From NCBI GenBank assembly GCA_026645635.1, contig JAPKMV010000119.1:1-8391 (forward strand): a DNA stretch of 8,391 bases, read 5' to 3'. Source of the stretch: Caldilineaceae bacterium. GTDB lineage: Bacteria; Chloroflexota; Anaerolineae; Caldilineales; Caldilineaceae. Shown in pieces: positions 1 through 7,357 of the stretch (its first letter is position 1; every line of letters begins with the position of its first letter). The translations under genes and the position numbers were made by a program. The notes below the pieces were generated by a model. That model did no database searches. It saw only the letters and a program-made list of their open reading frames with translations, and had not been told where the DNA came from.

Positions 1-41
1 ATTAGGAGATTGGGCAGTCGCAAGCTGTCCAATCTCCTAAT
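1..41. repeat. 17-bp inverted repeat downstream of the hydrolase gene
   Basis: Arms at 1-17 (ATTAGGAGATTGGGCAG) and 25-41 (CTGTCCAATCTCCTAAT) are complementary over 17 positions with a single G:T wobble and a 7-base loop (TCGCAAG). The right arm is also the first part of the octamer array at 31-78, so the hairpin is made of array words in opposite orientation. It lies past the stop codon of the minus-strand hydrolase gene, where it could fold in the mRNA 3' end. No T-run follows on the minus strand inside the window, so it is not a textbook intrinsic terminator. The window edge cuts the left side and the element may extend further. Confidence 0.75.
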
Positions 42-78
42 CTCTCAATCTCCTAATCTCTCAATCTCCTAATCTCTA
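31..78. repeat. Tandem octamer array (AATCTCCT / AATCTCTC)
   Basis: Six back-to-back octamers: AATCTCCT at 31, 47 and 63 alternate with AATCTCTC at 39 and 55 and AATCTCTA at 71. This can also be read as three copies of a 16-mer with one change in the last base. A degenerate unit (TTCTCTAC, 79-86) follows and overlaps the TAG stop codon of the minus-strand hydrolase gene at 83-85. The array is non-coding. Its function is unknown. Confidence 0.9.
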
Positions 79-82
79 TTCT

Positions 83-1117
83 CTACTCTCCCAGCCATGC
101 CTCAACCGACTCCGTCGACCGCACCAGATGCATGCCTTCGGCGGCGAAGTGGGCGAATGCCGCATCCGCCGCATCTGTATAATCCACCACGCCGGGCACT
201 ACTACCGGCGACGTGCAGTCCTCGAGCAGATAGACCCGCTCCACAAACTGAGGATCCAGATTGCGCAGCCCGTCGAGCAGATGCTGCACCGTCCAGGCGA
301 CGCAGTGGCTCTTGGCCTGCCCGGCAATGATCACAGCGTCGTAGGTGCGCAGCTTGTCGATGAGCGCCAGATTGGGCGCGCCGATGGCCGCGCCGTCGGG
401 GCCAAATTGCACCTCGGGGCCAAAAGCCGAGTAATGCTCGGTCAGCGTTTCGTTGCCCTTGATCTGGAAATCGGGCTGGCTCAGCCGGGCGATGCTGTGG
501 AAGAAGAGCGCCTCCTCGAAAGCGGGCGTCAGGGCATGGCCCACGCTGCCGAGCATGGCGTGGTAGGGCCAAACGGTCAGCGCATAGCGCCCCTGGCGCG
601 CCAGGGCGTGGGTGTAGTGGCGCAGATGGGCGTCCACATAGGCCGGAGCCAGGTCAAGGCTGTCGGCCAGGTGGTCGTTGAAGCGCCACACGCCCTTTGC
701 GATGTCCTCCTCCGTGACCTGCGTCATCGGCGCAGGATGGCGCCCCGCAGCGTCGACGAAAAAGATGGCGTGGAAGATCTGCGCAGCCTGGTGCGTGTCG
801 AGCGTCGGGATGATGTCGGTGATGACGCCCAGGTTGTGATAGATGAATTCGACCAAACGGCGGTTGTCATCCACTGCGCCTGTGCCCGAACGCCCGCCCA
901 CATACAGCTCAAAGTCGGGCAGGCAGAAGGTGTTCTGCACATCCACCGCCAGCAGCGCTACCCGCCGACTGTCCTGGCGCGCGGTTGTCAACCCAAAGCG
1001 CGCGGCCCACGCCTCGGCTTCGGCGGCACGCTGCTCATAGGGCACGCGCCACAACTCGCCGACGCGGCCCGGGTCGTAGTGCGCAGGCAGCGGTAGTTGG
1101 CTGTAGTTGACTGACAT
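83..1117 (-). CDS. Nicotinamidase/isochorismatase-fold cysteine hydrolase, long form
   Basis: Predicted cytoplasmic hydrolase of the isochorismatase superfamily, 344 residues from the chosen start. Motifs seen in order: AVDVQN with the catalytic Asp (D59), TLDTHQ with metal-site Asp107 and His109 plus His116, WPYH (His186), [13 protein letters not shown] with catalytic Lys220, and [11 protein letters not shown] with the nucleophile Cys272. The WPxH and KG...YSAF motifs point to the nicotinamidase branch (nicotinamide to nicotinate plus ammonia, NAD salvage) rather than true isochorismatase, but the substrate is inferred. Family members are usually about 180-215 residues. Here there are about 50 extra residues before the catalytic Asp and about 55-60 extra between His116 and His186. 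Start: an ATG at 1123-1121 is only one base from the GGAG motif, whereas the in-frame ATG at 1117-1115 is seven bases away, so the latter is preferred. The stop lies inside the flanking repeat tract. The gene stands alone, divergent from the dynamin gene. Confidence 0.85.
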   Translation of the reverse strand: MSVNYSQLPLPAHYDPGRVGELWRVPYEQRAAEAEAWAARFGLTTARQDSRRVALLAVDVQNTFCLPDFELYVGGRSGTGAVDDNRRLVEFIYHNLGVITDIIPTLDTHQAAQIFHAIFFVDAAGRHPAPMTQVTEEDIAKGVWRFNDHLADSLDLAPAYVDAHLRHYTHALARQGRYALTVWPYHAMLGSVGHALTPAFEEALFFHSIARLSQPDFQIKGNETLTEHYSAFGPEVQFGPDGAAIGAPNLALIDKLRTYDAVIIAGQAKSHCVAWTVQHLLDGLRNLDPQFVERVYLLEDCTSPVVVPGVVDYTDAADAAFAHFAAEGMHLVRSTESVEAWLGE

Positions 1118-1123
1118 TTGCAT

Positions 1124-1130
1124 GCTCCTT
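1124..1130 (-). promoter_or_regulatory. Ribosome-binding site of the hydrolase gene
   Basis: The minus strand reads AAAGGAGC just before the gene. Spacing from GGAG to the ATG at 1117 is seven bases, against one base to the upstream in-frame ATG at 1123. This decides the start in favour of the downstream ATG. Confidence 0.7.
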
Positions 1131-1139
1131 TGCTCGCAA

Positions 1140-1164
1140 CATCGAAACAGTTCCGGTTTCGATG
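1140..1164. promoter_or_regulatory. Operator-like palindrome CATCGAAAC-N7-GTTTCGATG
   Basis: Perfect 9-bp arms at 1140-1148 and 1156-1164 with a 7-base spacer, ending 23 bases upstream of the hydrolase start. The symmetry, size and position fit the binding site of a dimeric repressor acting on the minus-strand gene. No T-run follows, so a terminator is unlikely. The regulator is not in the window and its identity is unknown. Confidence 0.5.
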
Positions 1165-1175
1165 GATCAGGTTAG

Positions 1176-1188
1176 TGTCAATATGACA
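1176..1188. promoter_or_regulatory. Small palindrome TGTCA-ATA-TGACA with TTGACA on the minus strand
   Basis: Perfect 5-bp arms around a 3-base centre. On the minus strand the segment 1181-1176 reads TTGACA, a consensus -35 hexamer pointing toward the hydrolase gene. No convincing -10 hexamer is seen 16-18 bases downstream, where the larger palindrome lies. This is a possible promoter element or second operator, with weak support. Confidence 0.3.
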
Positions 1189-1259
1189 TTAAGAAGAATA
1201 CCACGCATCACAGCCGTTGTCCAGCAGGGGAGCCGCGCAACGTGCAATTCTGTTCTGCC

Positions 1260-1287
1260 ATCTGCGAAAATCTGCGCCATCTGCGGA
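1260..1287. repeat. Short degenerate tandem words (ATCTGCG)
   Basis: ATCTGCG occurs three times with a 9-10 base period, at 1260, 1270 and 1279, each followed by a variable two- or three-base tail. It lies in the non-coding gap between the divergent hydrolase and dynamin genes. No function can be assigned. Confidence 0.6.
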
Positions 1288-1345
1288 CAAGCGTTTTGCG
1301 CCGTTCCATTCAGAAAAACATCTCCCGCATAGGATTGCACCAATG

Positions 1346-1351
1346 TATGAT
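1346..1351 (+). promoter_or_regulatory. Possible -10 element for the dynamin gene
   Basis: TATGAT lies about 50 bases upstream of the ATG at 1402, directly preceded by TG, and resembles a bacterial -10 hexamer. No good -35 hexamer is seen at the usual distance. Composition around it is AT-richer than the flanking coding DNA. Low confidence. Confidence 0.25.
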
Positions 1352-1401
1352 AGAATCCAATACGCGCCGTCTTGCCTGCCGCAGCGTATCAATCGTGTGG
1401 G

Positions 1402-3222
<1,821 letters not shown>

Positions 3223-3312
3223 GAGGGGCGAGGGGCGAGTTGCGAGGGGCGGTGTATCTCCTCGCAACTCGCCCCTTGTAACACGCAGCACGTAACACGT
3301 AATACGCAACAC
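3223..3312. repeat. Heptamer repeat tract filling the dynamin-GNAT gap
   Basis: Almost the whole gap is tandem heptamers. Four units of GAGGGGC type start at 3223, 3230, 3237 (GAGTTGC) and 3244. A 13-base junction (3251-3263) follows. Then come GCAACTC at 3264 and GCCCCTT at 3271, which are inverted versions of the first words. Finally five units of consensus G(T/C)A(A/G)(C/T)AC start at 3278, 3285, 3292, 3299 and 3306. It begins at the base after the dynamin stop codon and ends 12 bases before the GNAT start. It resembles the short tandem heptamers known as STRRs in filamentous cyanobacteria in style, not in sequence. Function unknown. Confidence 0.85.
3231..3276. terminator. 17-bp perfect hairpin downstream of the dynamin gene (possible terminator or mRNA 3' end)
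   Basis: Arms 3231-3247 (AGGGGCGAGTTGCGAGG) and 3260-3276 (CCTCGCAACTCGCCCCT) pair perfectly over 17 bp with a 12-base loop. The position, nine bases past the dynamin stop codon, suits transcription termination or protection of the mRNA 3' end. Only TT follows the right arm, so a classic T-tract intrinsic terminator is not present. The hairpin arises from opposed heptamer repeats. Confidence 0.45.
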
Positions 3313-3324
3313 TTACCAGCCACC

Positions 3325-3879
3325 ATGCGCACAACCATCTCGCTGCTGCCACTCGATCCCGCGCTACACACGGCTGCGCTTCAGGCGGTCTACGCGGCGA
3401 CGCCCGGGTACTGGGCGCTCTACGACTTACCGGGATGCCCACCGGACCAGGCAGCGCGCGATCTGGCTGCGGTCGCGGCGGAGGCGCCGGGGCGCACCAT
3501 GCTCGGCATCGTCCGGCCGGCCGACTCTGCTGCACCGGATGCCAGCGCCGAGTTGGTGGGCGTAATCGATTTTCGCCGCCACTGGCCGGCGGAGGGCGTC
3601 GCCTACATCGGCATGCTCATGGTGGCGGAGCCGTTGCAGCGCCGTGGCATTGGTCGGCAGGCGTGGCAGTTGCTGCGCCCCTGGCTGGCCGGCTCGGCAG
3701 GAATGACAAAGGTGCGTCTCGGCGTCGAGCAGTTCAACCATTCCGCGCTGAAATTCTGGACGAGTCTGGATTTCAAGCTCACGGGCGAGAGTGACCGGGT
3801 CAAGATCGGCGAGAAGTTCGTGCGCCTGCTCTATCTGGAGTTGGCTCTGCATCCGCCGGCGCCGGCGCAGCCGCGCTGA
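3325..3879 (+). CDS. GNAT-family N-acetyltransferase
   Basis: Cytoplasmic acetyltransferase of the GNAT fold (184 residues) that would transfer acetyl from acetyl-CoA to an amine; the substrate is unknown. The N-terminal half includes LVGVIDFRRHW (78-87), which fits the beta strand before motif A. Motif A is seen as YIGMLMVAEPLQRRGIG, with the acetyl-CoA pyrophosphate-binding QRRGIG at 105-110. It is followed by the usual helix (QAWQLLRPWL). The C-terminal part VRLGVEQFNHSALKFWTSLDF (about 130-150) fits motif B, where Asn and the FW/F pair are typical. The length is normal for the family. The ATG at 3325 has no purine-rich ribosome-binding site; the preceding bases come from the heptamer tract and ACTTACCAGCCACC. 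The gene lies 102 bases after the dynamin gene and 57 bases before the cupin gene in the same direction, so co-transcription is possible. Confidence 0.85.
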   Translation: MRTTISLLPLDPALHTAALQAVYAATPGYWALYDLPGCPPDQAARDLAAVAAEAPGRTMLGIVRPADSAAPDASAELVGVIDFRRHWPAEGVAYIGMLMVAEPLQRRGIGRQAWQLLRPWLAGSAGMTKVRLGVEQFNHSALKFWTSLDFKLTGESDRVKIGEKFVRLLYLELALHPPAPAQPR

Positions 3880-3884
3880 CTGAC

Positions 3885-3926
3885 TTCACGATTGAGCATT
3901 CACGATTCACAATTCAGACTTCACGG
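3885..3926. repeat. Tandem heptamer array (TTCACGA type)
   Basis: Six contiguous heptamers: TTCACGA (3885), TTGAGCA (3892), TTCACGA (3899), TTCACAA (3906), TTCAGAC (3913) and TTCACGG (3920). The array starts five bases after the GNAT stop codon and its last unit overlaps the ribosome-binding site of the cupin gene. The word is unrelated to the GAGGGGC and GTAACAC heptamers of the previous gap, although the 7-base period is the same. Confidence 0.8.
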
Positions 3927-3934
3927 GAGCCGTG
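3922..3934 (+). promoter_or_regulatory. Ribosome-binding site inside a small hairpin before the cupin gene
   Basis: GGGAG (3925-3929) lies seven bases upstream of the ATG at 3937 and is a good ribosome-binding site. It is flanked by CACGG (3922-3926) and CCGTG (3930-3934), which pair perfectly with GAG as loop, so part of the site would be in a 5-bp stem. This supports ATG 3937 over the upstream in-frame TTG at 3892, which lies within the repeat array. Confidence 0.55.
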
Positions 3935-3936
3935 CT

Positions 3937-4293
3937 ATGTCCAACTTCATCCGCCCGCTCGCCCACGCCCAGGAACGCCAGGACAAGCCCTTCAAGTTCA
4001 CCTTTTTCCAGAGTGAGCGGCTGCTTGTCGGGCTGAATACGCTGCTGCCGGGCCAGGAACAGCATCTGCACGACCATCCGACGCAGGACAAATTTTACCT
4101 GGTGCTGGAAGGCGCGGGCATCTTCACCGTCGGCGACGAGACGCGCCTATGCGCAGCCGGCGAGTTGATCCTGGCGCCGGCCGGCGCGCCCCACGGCGTC
4201 CGCAACGACGGCGACGCCACCCTCAGCTTTCTCACGGTGATCGCGCCCGCCGCGGCGGCATCCGTTCAGCCCGTTGAAATAGAACGCGGCTGA
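3937..4293 (+). CDS. Single-domain cupin protein
   Basis: Small beta-barrel (cupin) protein of 118 residues with one conserved domain; function unknown, probably a small-molecule-binding or metal-dependent protein in the cytoplasm. Motif 1 reads G39-x5-H45-D-H47-x4-K52-x6-G59: both histidines are in place, but the usual metal-binding Glu is Lys52, with Asp51 next to it. Motif 2 (G75-x5-P81-A-G83-x2-H86-x3-N90) matches the consensus exactly. Three of four usual metal ligands (His45, His47, His86) are therefore present. From memory, a QDK-(F/V)-Y-x-V-L-E-G signature recurs in a subset of small cupins, so Lys may be normal in this subfamily rather than a lesion. The start is set by GGGAG seven bases upstream; a longer reading from TTG 3892 would only add residues translated from the repeat array. 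The C-terminal tail is Ala-rich. Confidence 0.85.
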   Translation: MSNFIRPLAHAQERQDKPFKFTFFQSERLLVGLNTLLPGQEQHLHDHPTQDKFYLVLEGAGIFTVGDETRLCAAGELILAPAGAPHGVRNDGDATLSFLTVIAPAAAASVQPVEIERG

Positions 4294-4460
4294 CACGGAT
4301 AGGGCGGGTCATCGCAGATTCGATCAGCGAAAATTCGCCCAATCCAGGCCAGCTATGTTCCAATGCTGCTCCCCCGGCGCATGAGATAGTCGCCTTCCCC
4401 CGCTCCATCCGTGGTCGTCGTTCATCGCAGCCAGACGCAGCGGTGAACATCTATCATAAC

Positions 4461-4467
4461 GAGGAGG
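4461..4467 (+). promoter_or_regulatory. Strong ribosome-binding site of the lipoprotein gene
   Basis: GAGGAGG lies eight bases before the GTG at 4476, the best ribosome-binding site in the window. It decides the GTG 4476 start over the in-frame GTG at 4443, which is upstream of the site. The rest of the cupin-lipoprotein gap (4294-4460) shows no convincing promoter hexamers, hairpin or tandem repeat; only the 9-mer TCATCGCAG occurs twice (4309 and 4422). Confidence 0.8.
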
Positions 4468-4475
4468 CAAACAAA

Positions 4476-7238
4476 GTGCACAGAACAAGACATTTCGGAC
4501 ACCCCAAGACCAGGAGCGGCGCGCTGATCTACAGTGTGCTGTTGGTGCTGGCGCTGCTGGCGGGCTGTACACCGGCGCCGCCGGGAGGGTCGCTGCCGGC
4601 ACAGCCGCTGCCACCCGTTTTGAGCAGCGGCCAGACAACCGCGGCCGTGGCAGCGGCTGCAACGTGGGCCGATAGCTGGCAGTTGGACATCACCACGCTG
4701 CCCACCGAGTCCGCCGGCAAACATACGATCGGCGAGCTGACCAAGGCCATCGGCCGCCCGCCGACGACCGAGTTGGAAGGGCTGGGCGACGGGCCGCTCA
4801 AGCGCACAAATTTCTTTGCCGCACAGCGCGCCTATCCTCTCGAGACGCTGCCGCGCGCCGGGTTCGTCCATTTGTACGAGGCGACCAATCGCATGATCTC
4901 GGCGCGCGACATGGCGGCGCTGCCCCAATGGCAGAGCATCGGCCCGGCGCCTATGCGCAATTCCATGATGGGGTCGCAGCCGGTGGATGTGTCGGGACGC
5001 GTGCGCGCCCTGGCGATCCACCCGACAGATGGCGACACCGTCTACCTGGGTGCGGCGCAGGGGGGCGTCTGGAAGACGACCAACGGCGGCGCCAGTTGGA
5101 CGCCGCTTACCGACAACCAGCCGGCGCTCGCCATCGGCGCACTGGCCATCGACCCGGCAAATCCCAACGTCGTCTATGCCGGCACCGGCGAGCCGACGCT
5201 CGGCCTCGACAACTATTACGGCGCGGGCATCCTCAAAACCACCGATGGCGGCCAAACCTGGACGCTCTTAGGCGGCAATGTCTTCGGCGGCATCGCCGTG
5301 GCGGAGATTGTGATCGATCCGCAGAATTCCAATCTGATCTACGCGACCTCCGCCGTGAGCGGCGTCGCCGGCCCCGCCAGCCCGCCGCGCGGCATCTTCC
5401 GCTCGCAGAACGGCGGCCAGAGTTGGGAGGCGGTGCTCACTTGTCAGGACTGCAACGGCGCCACCGACCTGGTCATCAACCCGGCCACACCGTCCACCCT
5501 CTATGCGGCGTTCTACGGCTATGGCGTCTTCCGCAGCACCGACGGTGGCGACAACTGGGCGCTCCTGGCCGGCGGCCTGCCCAATCCGCAGCAGATTCAG
5601 GTCGGGCGCGTGCGCCTGGCGCTGAGCACCGCCAACCCGCAGACGGTCTACGCCAGCTTCCATTTGATGGTTCCCAACCAATATGACGGCGCCGTCGTCT
5701 TCCGCACCGACAACGGCGGCGCCAACTGGACGCAGGTCAGCACCGGCAACTACAACTTCTGCGGCAGCCAATGCTGGTATTCCCACGTGATCGCAACCCA
5801 TCCGCAGAATGCCAACACGCTCTTTCTCGGCGGCATGGCGGACTATGTGGGCGAGTCGCTGGCCGACTTCCGCATCTTGCGCGTGGTCGTGCGCACCAAT
5901 GACGGCGGCGCGACCTGGAGCGACCTCTCGCCCAACTCCTCGCCCGACCGCTCGCTGCACCCCGACATGCACGCCATCGCCATCGACCGCAACAACCCCC
6001 AGGTCGTCTGGGTGGGCAACGACGGCGGCGTCTGGAAGTCGACCAACGGCGGCCAGACGTGGCAGAACCGCAACACCAACCTGGCCACGCTCCAGTTCAC
6101 CGGCTTTGCCGTCGACCCGAACAATGACAACATCGTCCAGGGCGGGATGCAGGACAACAACAAGGCCTTCACCACCAACGGCGGCAGCACGCCGGCCTGG
6201 ACTGCCGCCGACCGTGGAGACGGCGGCTTCGCCCTGATCGACCCCTTCAACTCAAATATCTGGTACGGGACACGCTTTGGCAAGACCTTTCAGCGTAACG
6301 AGCAGGGGCCGGCATTCACCGGCGATTGGGATTTCAAGGTCAACGGCGTCAATCAGCAAGATCCCGCGCTCTTCTACATCCCCATCGCCGCTAATCCCCA
6401 GGTGCAGGGCGCCTTCTACCTGGGCACCAATCGCGTCTACCGCACGCTCGACCGCGGCGACGCGTGGACGCCGATCAGCCCGGATTTGAGCAAGGGCCAG
6501 GGCTATGTCTCGGCCATCACCGTTGCGCCATCCGACGGCAACGTGATCTATGCCGGCACGTCCGATGGCAACATTCAGGTGACGCGCAATGGCGGCGGCA
6601 GTTGGAGCAACTTGACCAAAGCGCCGCTGCCGAACCGCTTTGTGTCGCGCCTGGCCGTGGATCGCACCAACGCCGATCTGGTTTACGCAGTCTTCAACGG
6701 TTTTGCGACCCACACGCCCGGCCAGCCTGGCCATGTCTTCAGGAGCAGCAATGGCGGGCAGAGCTGGCAAGACATCAGCGGCAACCTGCCCGACGTGCCG
6801 ACCTTATCGATCATCCTTGACCCCAACAGCGCCAACACCCTCTACATCGGCACGGACACCGGCGTCTTCCAGACCACCAGCGGCGGCAATAGCTGGATTC
6901 CCTTCAACAATGGGCTGCCCAGCGTGGCGGTCGTCGATCTGGCGCTGAACGGCGCGGGCGACAAGCTCTTCGCCGCCACCCACGGGCGCAGCATCTGGCG
7001 CGTCAACTTGAGCGACAGTCCCGCCACCCCGACGGCAACGCCCACAGCCACGGGCACCGGCCCGGCGCCGGGCCAGGCCGTCAACCTGCCGCTGATCGTG
7101 CGCCAGCAGGCGGCCCGACACTCACCGCAACGGCCACCGTCAATACGCCCACTGCAACGGCCACCCCCACAACGCCGCCGACCGCCACCGGCACCCATGT
7201 CGCCACCAACACGCCCACAGCCACGCCCACGCCGGTGA
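4476..7238 (+). CDS. Surface lipoprotein with Asp-box (BNR/sortilin-type) beta-propeller; frame broken near 7114
   Basis: Exported lipoprotein starting at GTG 4476 (920 codons in this frame). Basic N-region, hydrophobic core ALIYSVLLVLALLAGC and lipobox LAGC with the lipidated Cys at 31, so it should be anchored outside the cytoplasmic membrane. Residues about 32-165 are a proline-rich stretch and a region I do not recognise. About twelve Asp-box motifs (S/T-x-D/N-x-G-x-S/T-W, e.g. VWKTTNGGASW at 198) then start near residues 198, 252, 307, 351, 408, 471, 519, 564 (degenerate), 654, 700, 754 and 797. They alternate with segments like AIDPANPNVVYAG, the pattern of beta-propeller blades in sortilin and GH74-like proteins. 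Catalytic activity is not shown; automatic labels such as sialidase or glycosyl hydrolase would be unsafe. After a Thr-Pro linker and VNLPLIVRQQA, the last ~40 codons are Arg/Pro-rich nonsense caused by a frameshift; the true continuation is in the other frame. Confidence 0.85.
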   Translation: MHRTRHFGHPKTRSGALIYSVLLVLALLAGCTPAPPGGSLPAQPLPPVLSSGQTTAAVAAAATWADSWQLDITTLPTESAGKHTIGELTKAIGRPPTTELEGLGDGPLKRTNFFAAQRAYPLETLPRAGFVHLYEATNRMISARDMAALPQWQSIGPAPMRNSMMGSQPVDVSGRVRALAIHPTDGDTVYLGAAQGGVWKTTNGGASWTPLTDNQPALAIGALAIDPANPNVVYAGTGEPTLGLDNYYGAGILKTTDGGQTWTLLGGNVFGGIAVAEIVIDPQNSNLIYATSAVSGVAGPASPPRGIFRSQNGGQSWEAVLTCQDCNGATDLVINPATPSTLYAAFYGYGVFRSTDGGDNWALLAGGLPNPQQIQVGRVRLALSTANPQTVYASFHLMVPNQYDGAVVFRTDNGGANWTQVSTGNYNFCGSQCWYSHVIATHPQNANTLFLGGMADYVGESLADFRILRVVVRTNDGGATWSDLSPNSSPDRSLHPDMHAIAIDRNNPQVVWVGNDGGVWKSTNGGQTWQNRNTNLATLQFTGFAVDPNNDNIVQGGMQDNNKAFTTNGGSTPAWTAADRGDGGFALIDPFNSNIWYGTRFGKTFQRNEQGPAFTGDWDFKVNGVNQQDPALFYIPIAANPQVQGAFYLGTNRVYRTLDRGDAWTPISPDLSKGQGYVSAITVAPSDGNVIYAGTSDGNIQVTRNGGGSWSNLTKAPLPNRFVSRLAVDRTNADLVYAVFNGFATHTPGQPGHVFRSSNGGQSWQDISGNLPDVPTLSIILDPNSANTLYIGTDTGVFQTTSGGNSWIPFNNGLPSVAVVDLALNGAGDKLFAATHGRSIWRVNLSDSPATPTATPTATGTGPAPGQAVNLPLIVRQQAARHSPQRPPSIRPLQRPPPQRRRPPPAPMSPPTRPQPRPRR
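5067..6900 (+). repeat. Asp-box repeat region (protein-level repeats)
   Basis: Within the lipoprotein, twelve recognisable Asp-box hairpins spaced about 43-90 residues apart alternate with D-P-x-N-x-N-x-(V/L/I)-Y-x-(G/A) strands. Roughly 12-14 blade-like units can be counted, enough for one large or two seven-bladed propellers. The unit near residue 564 (AFTTNGGSTPAW) carries an insertion and the one near 654 (VYRTLDRGDAW) has Arg for a usual Gly. The repeats are diverged at DNA level, so this is an old duplication rather than a recent array. Confidence 0.8.
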
Positions 7239-7357
7239 CGCCGGAAGGCACAAGGCTCGCCACCGCGACCGCCACGGCCACGCCGTCGGTCACATCCACC
7301 CCCAGCGCCACGCCGACACAGCCGTCCGGCCCTACGGCAACCGCGACGGCCACGCCG
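7018..7357 (+). other. Thr-Pro-Ala linker coding region, containing the frame break
   Basis: Two low-complexity blocks encode TPTATPTAT-type sequence. The first (about 7018-7063) is in the propeller frame and the second (7115-7357) in the next frame. They are separated by VNLPLIVRQQA in the first frame. Such linkers are typical of extracellular spacer segments between domains. The ACC/ACG-GCC-rich DNA with C-runs is prone to replication slippage and sequencing error. Confidence 0.75.

Noticed and set aside
128..1096. A 322-codon plus-strand open frame opposite the hydrolase gene
   Set aside because: It is an antisense shadow. The minus strand carries the full set of catalytic motifs and a ribosome-binding site.
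3892..3936. Extended cupin start at TTG 3892
   Set aside because: The added 15 codons would come from the heptamer array, and the good ribosome-binding site lies seven bases before the ATG at 3937.
4294..4460. Possible terminator or promoter between the cupin and lipoprotein genes
   Set aside because: Only 5-bp stems (GGGCG/CGCCC) and a TATCAT too close to the ribosome-binding site were seen, with no paired -35. This is not enough for a call.
7021..7357. ACG/GCC-rich repeated DNA resembling a tandem repeat or CRISPR-like array
   Set aside because: The repetition is codon-level (Thr, Pro, Ala) within a reading frame and lacks regular repeats with unique spacers; it is a protein linker.
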